A stretch of DNA of 56,638 nt. It comes from an uncultured Bacteroidota bacterium (GTDB taxonomy: Bacteria > Bacteroidota > Bacteroidia > Bacteroidales > F082). The translations under genes were made by a program, and so were the position numbers. The stretch lies in the NCBI GenBank assembly GCA_937901015.1, contig CALCGQ010000084.1, forward strand, positions 1-56,638, written 5' to 3'. Numbering within the stretch: position 1 is the first letter of the stretch; each line of letters opens with the position of its first letter. Shown one piece after another: positions 41,053 through 50,231 of the stretch. The notes beneath the pieces were generated by a model, which was given only the letters and a program-made list of their open reading frames with translations, was not told where the DNA came from and did not search any database.

Positions 41053-41086
41053 AACCTCGCAGCGTACCAGATGTGAGGTTTTTTTA
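41053..41086 (+). terminator. Rho-independent terminator
   Basis: aacctcgca-gcgtaccaga-tgtgaggtt followed by T7. Confidence 0.75.
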
Positions 41087-41137
41087 TGCCATCAAATTTC
41101 TTTTACATATTTTTGAAACTTATTCAATCCGTATCAA

Positions 41138-41947
41138 ATGATATGTTTTCCCAATGCTAAGATTAATCTTGGATTATCAGTTATTAGTAGCAGAAGTGAT
41201 GGAATGCATAATATTGAAACATGCATAATTCCGGTACCATTATTCGATATTCTAGAAATCAGAAAGTCTAGTAGTTTCTCCATTATTACCGATGGAATCA
41301 AAATAGATGGAGCACAAGAAGAAAACTTAATCACAAAAGCGTGGCGAATAATTTCCTCATTATATGATAATATTACTCCCGTTAAGGTCTATTTGTATAA
41401 AAACATTCCCATTGGTTCAGGACTTGGTGGTGGATCTGCTGATGCTGCCTTCTTTCTAAGAATGATAAGAACTTTATTTTCTTTGAAGATTCCTGATATG
41501 GAACTTGAATCCATTGCAACCAGTGTTGGTGCCGATTGCCCCTTCTTTATTAAAAACCAACCTGCACTAGCCACAGGAATTGGTAATATATTCAAATCCG
41601 TTAGCAACCCTATTTCTGGTAAATACCTTACAATTGTATATCCTGGTTTCAGTTCTAATACTAAAGATGCATATTCCAGCATAGTACCAAAAAAAAGTTA
41701 TGATTTACCAGAAGTGCTAAAAATGGATATTCATTTATGGAGAAATTTATTAAGCAATGACTTCGAAAACAAATTAATGATAGAATTTCCAAGGATAAAG
41801 CGATTAAAAGAAGAGCTATACAATTTTGGAGCAGATTATGTTTCATTAACCGGAAGTGGATCTGCATTATTCGCGGTATCAACTGAACCTATTATTACTA
41901 CCGACGGTCACTATGACTTTTCACACTGGTGTTTTTGCATAGATTAG
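41138..41947 (+). CDS. ispE: 4-diphosphocytidyl-2-C-methyl-D-erythritol kinase
   Basis: PNAKINLGLSVISSRSDGMHNIET; GHMP motif IPIGSGLGGGSADAAFFLR. Confidence 0.94.
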   Translation: MICFPNAKINLGLSVISSRSDGMHNIETCIIPVPLFDILEIRKSSSFSIITDGIKIDGAQEENLITKAWRIISSLYDNITPVKVYLYKNIPIGSGLGGGSADAAFFLRMIRTLFSLKIPDMELESIATSVGADCPFFIKNQPALATGIGNIFKSVSNPISGKYLTIVYPGFSSNTKDAYSSIVPKKSYDLPEVLKMDIHLWRNLLSNDFENKLMIEFPRIKRLKEELYNFGADYVSLTGSGSALFAVSTEPIITTDGHYDFSHWCFCID

Positions 41948-42018
41948 TAAGTAACAAATATAACAAGGAGTTATCGAACGTTAAAAAGTTGTAATTTTCA
42001 AGCCAAAATATAATCAAA

Positions 42019-42780
42019 ATGAATAAAATAACATTAATAACAGGTGCAACCAGTGGTATTGGACGATCATGTGCCTATATTTTTTCTGACAAGAAACATG
42101 ATTTAATATTAACCGGAAGAAGAGAGGAAAGACTTTCTGAAATAGCCCAAGAACTCACTTCTAAATTTGGAGTTAAGGTATTAACACTATGTTTTGACAT
42201 ACGTGATAATAAAGAAGTTAAAAAGGCGATATCTTCAATTCCCGATGAATGGCAAAAAATAGAAATCCTGATTAACAACGCTGGTCTGGCTGTGGGATTA
42301 AATACAGTTCAAGATGGTATTGTGGATGACTGGGATCGTATGATTGATACTAACGTTAAAGGATTACTTTATCTATCTAGGGCTGTTCTTCCGTTTATGG
42401 TTATGGGTAAAAAAGGCCATGTTATAAATATTGGTTCAATTGCAGGTAAAGAGGTATATCCCAATGGAAATGTTTATTGTGCCACAAAATTTGCTGTTGA
42501 TGCAATAACAAAGGCAATGCGCATCGATCTTGTTAAAGAAGGAATCAAAGTAACCCAACTTGCTCCAGGTGCAATAGAAACAGAGTTTTCAATGGTAAGA
42601 TTCAAGGGAGATATGGAGAAAGCCGGGGTGGTGTATAATGGATATAAACCACTTGACCCAGAGGATGTTGCCGAGATCGCTCATTATGTAACAACCCTAC
42701 CTCCTCATGTGAATATTAATGATATGGTTATAATGCCAACCGCACAAGCAAGTTCCACAGTTTTTAATAAAAATTCATAA
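42019..42780 (+). CDS. SDR family NAD(P)-dependent oxidoreductase
   Basis: ITGATSGIGRSCA; NNAGLAVG; YCATKFAVDAITKAMRID. Confidence 0.93.
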   Translation: MNKITLITGATSGIGRSCAYIFSDKKHDLILTGRREERLSEIAQELTSKFGVKVLTLCFDIRDNKEVKKAISSIPDEWQKIEILINNAGLAVGLNTVQDGIVDDWDRMIDTNVKGLLYLSRAVLPFMVMGKKGHVINIGSIAGKEVYPNGNVYCATKFAVDAITKAMRIDLVKEGIKVTQLAPGAIETEFSMVRFKGDMEKAGVVYNGYKPLDPEDVAEIAHYVTTLPPHVNINDMVIMPTAQASSTVFNKNS

Positions 42781-42794
42781 TAATTAATATTTCT

Positions 42795-42802
42795 TAATTT
42801 TG
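42795..42802 (+). promoter_or_regulatory. putative -7 box TAATTTTG
   Basis: TAnnTTTG match 30 bp upstream of the ligase ATG. Confidence 0.5.
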
Positions 42803-42831
42803 CAGCCTTCTGATAAACAGGAATTAATAAT

Positions 42832-44595
42832 ATGGAGATAACACGGATTTTTGAATTGCTCGATCGTTATAAGAAAAGTTTTAAGCCCAAGGATGATGTA
42901 CTGGCAGGTAAAGAAAATGGAGAATGGGTATTACACGATTTAGATAAGTACCAAAAAACGGCAACCCATATTAGCTATGCTCTGCTGAAACTTGGGGTTA
43001 AAAAAGGTGATAAAATTGCTACAATTTCCAATAATCGACCAGAGTGGAATTTTGTTGATATGGGTATAATGCAGGTGGGTGCTATTCATGTTCCCATTTA
43101 TCCAACAATAAGTGCCGACGATTATCAGTATATACTTAAACACGCCAATGTAAAATATGTGTTTGTTTCTGGTAAGGAGATAATTCGTAAGATTGGTCAT
43201 ATTCTTGAATCCACTGAGAATATTAAAAGTGTTTTTACTTTTTCAGATGTTGAAGGTTATAAACACTTCAATGAAATTGTTAAACTTGGTGAAGCCAATG
43301 AAAATCCGGTTGAAGTTGACAATATTAAATCAACAATTAGTGAGGATGATGTAGCTACATTAATTTACACATCTGGTACCACAGGATTTCCAAAAGGAGT
43401 AATGCTCTCACATAAAAATATCCTCAGTAATGTAACAGCATGCTTTGATATTTTTCCGGTAGATGAAACATCGAGAGGCCTTAGTTACCTTCCCTTATGC
43501 CATGTGTACGAGAGAATGGTTAATTATGTGTTACAATACAAAGGTGTTTCCATTTATTATGCCGAAAGCATGGCCACAATAGTTGATAATATTCAGGAAA
43601 TAAAGCCGCATATTATGACAACTGTACCTCGCCTGCTTGAGAAAGTCTATGACAAAATAATGGCAAAGGGCAGAAAACTAAGTGGTCTTCAAAAGCAAAT
43701 TTTCTTTTGGGCGGTTAATCTTGGACTAGGATATCAATTCGACAGACCAAACAGATTACTCTATAATGCACAATTAAAAATTGCCAACAAACTGGTATTT
43801 AGCAAGTGGAGAGAAGCATTTGGTGGTAATATGAGAGCCATAGTTTCTGGTGGTGCAGCACTACAACCAAGATTAGCTCAAGTGTATAATGCGGCTCAAA
43901 TACCGGTTATTGAAGGATATGGAATGACAGAATCATCACCTGTGATAGCTGTTAACACCTTTGAGCCAGGACAAAGAAAAATTGGGACAGTTGGTCCTCC
44001 TTTGAAGAATGTAATTGTAAACATTTCGGATGCAGGAGAAATCATGGTTCAGGGACCAAATGTAATGAAAGGCTATTATCATGATGATGAAATGACCAGT
44101 CAAACAATTATTGATGGATGGCTTCATACTGGTGATGTTGGAATAATTGATGAAGACGGAATGGTGAAAATCACTGGTAGGGTAAAAGAGATTTTCAAAA
44201 CATCGATGGGTAAATATATAAGTCCGGTATTAATTGAGAATAAAATTAAGGAGTCCCCATTTTTTGATCAAATTATTGTACTTGGTGAAAATCAAAAATT
44301 TGCGGCAGCACTTATAGTTCCTGATTTTGAACACCTTGCATCATGGTGTAAAATTAAGGACATTGAATATACCACAAATGAGGAAATGATTGCCAGCAAG
44401 GTTATTAAGGATAGATTTAAGAAAGAAATAGACTGTTTTAATAAGCAATTTGGGGATACTGAAAAGATCAAAAAGTTTGAGCTAATTGATCATGAGTGGA
44501 CAATAGACTCAGGAGAGATAACAGCTAACCTTAAGCTTAAGAGAAGCTTAATTATGAAAAAGTACAACGCTAAAATCGATAGACTTTTTGGATAG
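42832..44595 (+). CDS. AMP-dependent long-chain acyl-CoA synthetase
   Basis: ATLIYTSGTTGFPKGVMLSHKN; EGYGMTESSPV; HTGDVGIIDEDGMVKITGRVKEIFKTS. Confidence 0.95.
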   Translation: MEITRIFELLDRYKKSFKPKDDVLAGKENGEWVLHDLDKYQKTATHISYALLKLGVKKGDKIATISNNRPEWNFVDMGIMQVGAIHVPIYPTISADDYQYILKHANVKYVFVSGKEIIRKIGHILESTENIKSVFTFSDVEGYKHFNEIVKLGEANENPVEVDNIKSTISEDDVATLIYTSGTTGFPKGVMLSHKNILSNVTACFDIFPVDETSRGLSYLPLCHVYERMVNYVLQYKGVSIYYAESMATIVDNIQEIKPHIMTTVPRLLEKVYDKIMAKGRKLSGLQKQIFFWAVNLGLGYQFDRPNRLLYNAQLKIANKLVFSKWREAFGGNMRAIVSGGAALQPRLAQVYNAAQIPVIEGYGMTESSPVIAVNTFEPGQRKIGTVGPPLKNVIVNISDAGEIMVQGPNVMKGYYHDDEMTSQTIIDGWLHTGDVGIIDEDGMVKITGRVKEIFKTSMGKYISPVLIENKIKESPFFDQIIVLGENQKFAAALIVPDFEHLASWCKIKDIEYTTNEEMIASKVIKDRFKKEIDCFNKQFGDTEKIKKFELIDHEWTIDSGEITANLKLKRSLIMKKYNAKIDRLFG

Positions 44596-44603
44596 TAATA
44601 TGA

Positions 44604-45611
44604 TTAATTAAGTACTTTAAAAACAAGTTCTTTAAGCTCGCCATAGCTTGAAGCATTTAAGCTTCCAACACCTTTACTTTTAAGGTCAAGTGATCTAATG
44701 TCTGATATTATTTGCTTTATTTTATGTGGAGGAAACATCCTGCCTGCCTTTGTATAATCCTTTACAAAGAAGGGTGCAATCCCAAGCTCAGCAGCTATTT
44801 TATTCTGAGGTTCATTCTTAACCTGATGATACATAAACACCTTCATAAAATAATTGTGTAGCACAACCGATATCATTTGCAGAGGATGACCTTTAGGGTT
44901 TGCCTCGAAATAATCCACAATTCTGAAAGCTTTTAGGGCATCTTTATCTGCCATAGCATTTTGCAACTCAAACAGATTATAATCCTTACTTATTCCAATG
45001 TTATCCTCAATTTCAATCTCAGTGATTTTTGATCCCGGCTTTAGGTTTATTACGAGTTTATCTATCTCATTTATAATTTTACCTAAGTCATTACCAAGAT
45101 ATTCAGACATTAGCATTAGGGCAACCGGAGAAATGGAAAGTTCCCTTGATTTGATTTCCGATTCAATCCATTTTGGGATATTGTAATCCCTTACCTTCTG
45201 AGATTCAAAAACAACAGAGTTTATTTTGGGCGAATTAATCTTTTTGTAAAAAGACTTTCTCTTGTCTATTTTCTTGTGCTTAAATGCAATAATAAGAATG
45301 GTTGTATCTAGCGAATTTTCCAGATATAATTCCAGACCTTCAATTTTGTCAATATATTGAGCCTCTTTAACAATCACTACCTGATAGTTTCCCATCATTG
45401 GATACCTGCGACTTAAATCAATAATTTCTTTAGTTGTTACATCTCGACCATATACTATTGTTTGATTAAAGCCTTTCATGCTTTCATCCAGAATACTTTC
45501 CTCCAATAGATCAACAATCTTATCAATGAAATAGGGTTCCTCCCCCCAAAGAAGGTAAATGGGAGAAAAAATATTGTTTTTTATGTCTCTAATAATATTG
45601 TTATAATCCAA
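44604..45611 (-). CDS. holA: DNA polymerase III subunit delta
   Basis: 335 aa; PIYLLWGEEPYFIDKIVDLLEE...; domain pattern of HolA. Confidence 0.88.
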   Translation of the reverse strand: MDYNNIIRDIKNNIFSPIYLLWGEEPYFIDKIVDLLEESILDESMKGFNQTIVYGRDVTTKEIIDLSRRYPMMGNYQVVIVKEAQYIDKIEGLELYLENSLDTTILIIAFKHKKIDKRKSFYKKINSPKINSVVFESQKVRDYNIPKWIESEIKSRELSISPVALMLMSEYLGNDLGKIINEIDKLVINLKPGSKITEIEIEDNIGISKDYNLFELQNAMADKDALKAFRIVDYFEANPKGHPLQMISVVLHNYFMKVFMYHQVKNEPQNKIAAELGIAPFFVKDYTKAGRMFPPHKIKQIISDIRSLDLKSKGVGSLNASSYGELKELVFKVLN

Positions 45612-45613
45612 AA

Positions 45614-46384
45614 CTAAAACTTCAAATGTTTAACTGTAGCCTCATTGTTTATTAGTTGCTTAAGCGATTCTATTCCAATTTTCAAATGATCCTCAACAAA
45701 GTTTTCACTAACTTTTTTGTCGCTCTCAATTGTTTTTATTCCTTCAGGAATCATTGGTTGATCAGTAACAAGTAATAATGCCCCAGTTGGAATTTCATTT
45801 ACAAATCCAACGGTAAAAATAGTTGCTGTCTCCATGTCGATAGCCATGGACCTTGTTGTTTGAAGGTACTTTTTAAACTTAACATCGTGTTCCCAAACCC
45901 TCCTGTTTGTTGTATAAACAGTTCCAGTCCAATAATCTCTTTTAGAATCAATAATTGAGGATGATATTGCTTTTTGAAGGCTAAATGCGGGAAGGGCAGG
46001 CACTCTTTTTGGGAGATAATCATCAGATGTTCCATCACCCCTAATTGCTGCAATGGGTAGTATTAAATCTCCAACCTCATTTTTCTTTTTAAGACCACCA
46101 CATTTTCCAAGAAAAAGAACAGCTTTTGGGTCGATACCACTTAATAAATCCATTATGGTTGCGGCATTTGCACTACCAATACCAAAGTTTATCATTGTAA
46201 TGTAACCCGAAGTTGCACATGGCATTGGTCTGTCTTTACCAATAATTTCCACATCGTTCCAGCTTGCGAATAGCTTGAGGTACTCGCTAAAGTTCGTTAG
46301 AATTATATATTTCCCGAATTTATCCAGTTCCAACCCAGTGTATCTTGGAAGCCAGTTGGATACTATCTCATGCTTATCCTTCAT
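45614..46384 (-). CDS. amn: AMP nucleosidase
   Basis: SGYITMINFGIGSANAATIMDLLSGIDPKAVLFLGKCGGLKKKNEVGDLILPIAAIRGDGTSDDYLP; SMAIDMETATIF. Confidence 0.9.
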   Translation of the reverse strand: MKDKHEIVSNWLPRYTGLELDKFGKYIILTNFSEYLKLFASWNDVEIIGKDRPMPCATSGYITMINFGIGSANAATIMDLLSGIDPKAVLFLGKCGGLKKKNEVGDLILPIAAIRGDGTSDDYLPKRVPALPAFSLQKAISSSIIDSKRDYWTGTVYTTNRRVWEHDVKFKKYLQTTRSMAIDMETATIFTVGFVNEIPTGALLLVTDQPMIPEGIKTIESDKKVSENFVEDHLKIGIESLKQLINNEATVKHLKF

Positions 46385-46493
46385 CGTATAAATTTTTAAG
46401 CAAAGTTAATTATTTTGAGGATTTTTAGACTAGTTTTATCCTTCCTAAGGATATAAAATATTAATTAAAATCTCATTAGGATACTCTAATAAT

Positions 46494-46943
46494 ATGAAGC
46501 TAAATTTACCGGAATATGTTTTTAGGACTCGTAAAAACTCGATGGGTAAGATTGAGATTTTTGATGACTATAGAAAGAAATATGTGATAATCACTCCTGA
46601 AGAATGGGTACGGCAAAACTTTATCAAGTATTTAGTTGAAGAGAAGAATTATCCGGCTTCATTGATTGCTATCGAGAAAGGCATTAAGGTAAACAATATG
46701 CAAAAGAGGTTTGATGCTGTTGTATTTGATCGTAAAGGTCAGCCAATTGTTCTTATCGAATTTAAATCAACAGAAGTTGAAATTGATCAAAAAGTAATGG
46801 AACAGATATCGAGATATAACCTGAATCTTAAAGTAAACTATTTGATTGTTAGTAATGGTATTACACATTATTGTTGCCACATAAACCAAAGTAACTCTGT
46901 GATCTCATTTCTGGAATCAATCCCAGATTATAATCAACTATAA
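46494..46943 (+). CDS. stand-alone HsdR N-terminal-like (PD-(D/E)xK) protein
   Basis: EWVRQNFIKYLVEEKNYPASLIAIEKGIKVNNMQKRFDAVVFDRKGQPIVLIEFKSTEVEID; D...ExK motif. Confidence 0.85.
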   Translation: MKLNLPEYVFRTRKNSMGKIEIFDDYRKKYVIITPEEWVRQNFIKYLVEEKNYPASLIAIEKGIKVNNMQKRFDAVVFDRKGQPIVLIEFKSTEVEIDQKVMEQISRYNLNLKVNYLIVSNGITHYCCHINQSNSVISFLESIPDYNQL

Positions 46944-47227
46944 TAAAACAAACCCCATTCTAAAGTATATATAAATGTTGTTTTTATTGATGGTTTGAGT
47001 TAGTTATCGTTGTTTAGAGTTATTATAGATTTACTTATTTTCGAATAAATTAATATGATAATTAATTTCTTTACGTTAAATTAATGTACATTTGCTTAAA
47101 TTTTTTTGGTCATAAAATGAACCAATGGAAGTATGCTTATATCAGATGAATATGGGTATTTTTGATTGGAGATTTTTTAGACTTTATCATTTGGCAACTG
47201 ACTGATTTATAAATAAAATAGATACAG

Positions 47228-47827
47228 ATGAAAAAGACTTTAATCCAACTTGCTTTATTTGTAGTAATAGTAGCTTTGGGATATATGGTATACGATAGTA
47301 TCATGGAGCCTGTTAGATTCAACAAAGAAAAACAACAAAGGGAAAAGGTTGTTATTGAAAGACTAAAGGATATTAGAAGTTCACAGTTTATTTACAAACA
47401 ATTAACTGGTGCTTATGCTAGTGATTTTGATACATTGATTTCATTCTTGAAAATCGCTGAAATTCCTGTTGTGAAAATTATTCCGGATCCAAATGATACA
47501 ACATATACATTAACGATTAATGATACTGTTGGTTACATTAAAGTGGCAGATTCACTATTTGGAAAGCGTAATGGTTTTACTTATAGCATGTTAACGAATA
47601 TACCATTTTCAAACGGAGATCTTTTTGCAATGCAGGCTGATACTATTGAAAGAGGTGGTGTTGAAGTACATGTTTTTGAAGCAAAAGCACCGTTTACCAC
47701 ATTCCTTAAGGGTATGGATGAGCAAACAATTATCAATCTCATCTCTAAGTTTGAAGATATAGAAAGATACCCCGGATTAAGAGTTGGATCATTAGCAGAA
47801 CCATCCACGGATGGTAACTGGGAGTAA
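47228..47827 (+). CDS. hypothetical membrane-anchored protein
   Basis: 199 aa; single N-terminal TM; ERLKDIRSSQFIYKQLTGAYASDFDTLISFLK. Confidence 0.7.
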   Translation: MKKTLIQLALFVVIVALGYMVYDSIMEPVRFNKEKQQREKVVIERLKDIRSSQFIYKQLTGAYASDFDTLISFLKIAEIPVVKIIPDPNDTTYTLTINDTVGYIKVADSLFGKRNGFTYSMLTNIPFSNGDLFAMQADTIERGGVEVHVFEAKAPFTTFLKGMDEQTIINLISKFEDIERYPGLRVGSLAEPSTDGNWE

Positions 47828-47927
47828 TTCTCAGTATTGTTTTTATGGTTATTGGCATAGTATTATTTTTCAGATGAAATAATAGTGATTGCCAATTAAA
47901 CACTTCGGTTTAATAATCAATTAATTG

Positions 47928-48797
47928 ATGGCGTTACAATTAAAACCATACTTTAGTTATTTCGATAAGTCTTTTAAAGAGTCGCAAACACGAAACTATC
48001 AACTGTCGATTCAACTTAGCCTTGAACAACTCATATTTACTGTATATAATCCTGAGAAGAATAAGTTTATTGGTATTGAATCATTTAGGTTTACCGATAT
48101 TGAAAGTATAGATCAATTACCATCTTTTCTGGGAAAAGTTCTAAATAACAGACCTTCATTTGCTTTTCCTTATGAATCCGTATTCCTGCTTTTTCAAAAC
48201 AGATACTCAACTTTGATTCCTCAGCCTCTTTTCAATGAGGAAAATAAAAATCTCTATCTTGGATTTAATCAACCTTTTCAGGAGAACAGTCGTATTGTTT
48301 TTGATTCTTTAAAAAATATTGAAGCTGTTAATGTTTATTATATTCCAAATTTAATAGTTGAAAAGGCTAAGAACTTTTGGCCCAATGTTAATATTCTTCA
48401 TTACTCCACAGGACTAATTGAGAGCCTATCAATAAATTTTAAGAATCAGGTTGACTCAAATACATTATTTGTAAACGTTCGAAAAGATTGCTTTGACATA
48501 GTATACTTTAAGGAAAATAAATTAAACTACTACAACTCATTCGTATTCCATACAAAAGAGGATTTTATATATTTTCTTCTAATAACAATTGATCAACTTG
48601 GTCTTAATCCTGAAGATATTAACCTAATTCTTTCAGGAGAGATTAGCAAAACCGATGAACGATATCAAATGGTTGATCAATACATAAAGAACTATAGTTT
48701 CATTACTAGAAATGATAATTTTGGATATTCATATATCCTTGATGAATTGAAATACCATTGCTATTATTCTCTTTTCAATTCCCTACAATGCGAATAG
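47928..48797 (+). CDS. DUF3822-like protein
   Basis: About 289 aa; gene order immediately before rsmD; ATG at 47928 rather than TTG 47925. Confidence 0.7.
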   Translation: MALQLKPYFSYFDKSFKESQTRNYQLSIQLSLEQLIFTVYNPEKNKFIGIESFRFTDIESIDQLPSFLGKVLNNRPSFAFPYESVFLLFQNRYSTLIPQPLFNEENKNLYLGFNQPFQENSRIVFDSLKNIEAVNVYYIPNLIVEKAKNFWPNVNILHYSTGLIESLSINFKNQVDSNTLFVNVRKDCFDIVYFKENKLNYYNSFVFHTKEDFIYFLLITIDQLGLNPEDINLILSGEISKTDERYQMVDQYIKNYSFITRNDNFGYSYILDELKYHCYYSLFNSLQCE

Positions 48798-49327
48798 TAA
48801 GCGGTAAATACAAACGCCGAATTATTTCTCCACCTAAAAATTTGCCGGTTCGCCCAACGACCGATATGGCTAAGGAAAGCTTATTCAATATTATGAGTAA
48901 CCTTCTTGATTTCAATGGAATGGATGTGCTTGATCTATTTGCTGGCACAGGAAATATATCATTTGAGTTTGTTTCACGAGGTTGTGCATCAGTTACATCG
49001 GTAGATCAGGATTTTGGATGTGTGAAATTCATTAAGCAAGTTGCCGAAAAACTTGAAATGAATGAACTCTCTGTTTTGAAACAAGATGTATTCAGGTTTA
49101 TCAACATGTCGAGGAGAACATATGATATTATTTTTGCCGACCCGCCTTATAAACTTGAAAATATATTGGAAATAAGCGATGCTATTTTCGAAAAACAACT
49201 CCTTGTGGATGGTGGATGGTTAATAATTGAACATCCCAAAGAAGCAGACTTCTCATCTAAACAATATTTCAAAGAACATAGGAAATACGGTAGTGTTAAT
49301 TTCAGTTTCTTCCATTTTGTAATCTAA
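48788..49327 (+). CDS. rsmD: 16S rRNA (guanine(966)-N(2))-methyltransferase
   Basis: MRIVSGKYKRRIISPPKNLPVRPTTDMAKESLFNI; DLFAGTGNISFEFVSRG; FADPPY. Start refined to 48788, overlapping the previous stop by 10 bp. Confidence 0.93.
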   Translation: MRIVSGKYKRRIISPPKNLPVRPTTDMAKESLFNIMSNLLDFNGMDVLDLFAGTGNISFEFVSRGCASVTSVDQDFGCVKFIKQVAEKLEMNELSVLKQDVFRFINMSRRTYDIIFADPPYKLENILEISDAIFEKQLLVDGGWLIIEHPKEADFSSKQYFKEHRKYGSVNFSFFHFVI

Positions 49328-49343
49328 GTTTAACTTTGTCATC

Positions 49344-49883
49344 ATGATAGTTTATATTGCATTATTGCGAGGTATTAATGTTGGTGGCAAACGAAAAATA
49401 TTGATGGCCGACCTAAGGTTACTGTTTGCTAGTATTGGCTTATCTGATGTTACTACCTATATTCAAAGTGGGAATATCTATTTTAAGTCTTCAATTACAG
49501 AAAAAGAAAAACTGGAGAATATGATAGCAGAGGCAATCAATTCCAAGTATGGTTTTGATGTTCCTGTAATTATAAGAACAGCATCAGAAATAGAGTCTAT
49601 TATATTAAATAATCCATTTATTAAACAAGAGGGTGTTACCATCGATAACTTACACTTAACATTTATAAAGACCTATCCAAACCCTCAATATCTAGACACT
49701 ATTCCTAGTAATAGTTTCCTGCCCGACAAATTTGAAATAATTGGTAATAACATCTATATCTATTGTACTGGAAAGGTTAGTCAATCGAAAATAACAAACA
49801 TAATATTTGAAAAAAAATTTAAGGTAGTTACCTCCACAAGAAACTGGAAAACAGTTATAAAGCTTGGAGAAATGTGTAAGTAA
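49344..49883 (+). CDS. DUF1697 domain protein
   Basis: YIALLRGINVGGKRKILMADLRLLFASIGLSDVTTYIQSGNIYF. Confidence 0.9.
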   Translation: MIVYIALLRGINVGGKRKILMADLRLLFASIGLSDVTTYIQSGNIYFKSSITEKEKLENMIAEAINSKYGFDVPVIIRTASEIESIILNNPFIKQEGVTIDNLHLTFIKTYPNPQYLDTIPSNSFLPDKFEIIGNNIYIYCTGKVSQSKITNIIFEKKFKVVTSTRNWKTVIKLGEMCK

Positions 49884-50231
49884 TATTGTGGTAAAAATAC
49901 AATCTCTGTTTAACCACAAAGTCACACTAAGAATTGCACAAAATATCTCATAGGGATATAATTAATCATTAAAATTACAATTTGTAAATCATACAGGTTC
50001 TTGCTTGATATTGTCACTATACTATATGCTCCCTTTTCAGTGGGTGTTAGGTCTCGGATGACAACAAAGGGCTAGATTCTCGCATTAAATCATTGATTCA
50101 TTCAATCATTATTTCATTAATTACTAAATAACCCACTCCTTAGTTTTTCTTTTTGAATAAATATTACTGTGCATTGCAATAGTTAAAATTATAAATTTGT
50201 TACCCAATGTTTTAATAAGCCCAATTGCAAT

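Noticed and set aside
47117-47202. Short leader-peptide-like ORFs (MNQWKYAYIR*, MNMGIFDWRFFRLYHLATD*) upstream of 47228
   Set aside because: No attenuator-like alternative hairpins or regulatory amino-acid run seen; AT-rich DNA yields such ORFs by chance.
50080-50140. ATCATTGATTCATTCAATCATTATTTCATTAATT as a possible repeat array
   Set aside because: Irregular short low-complexity sequence without constant repeats and spacers; not CRISPR.
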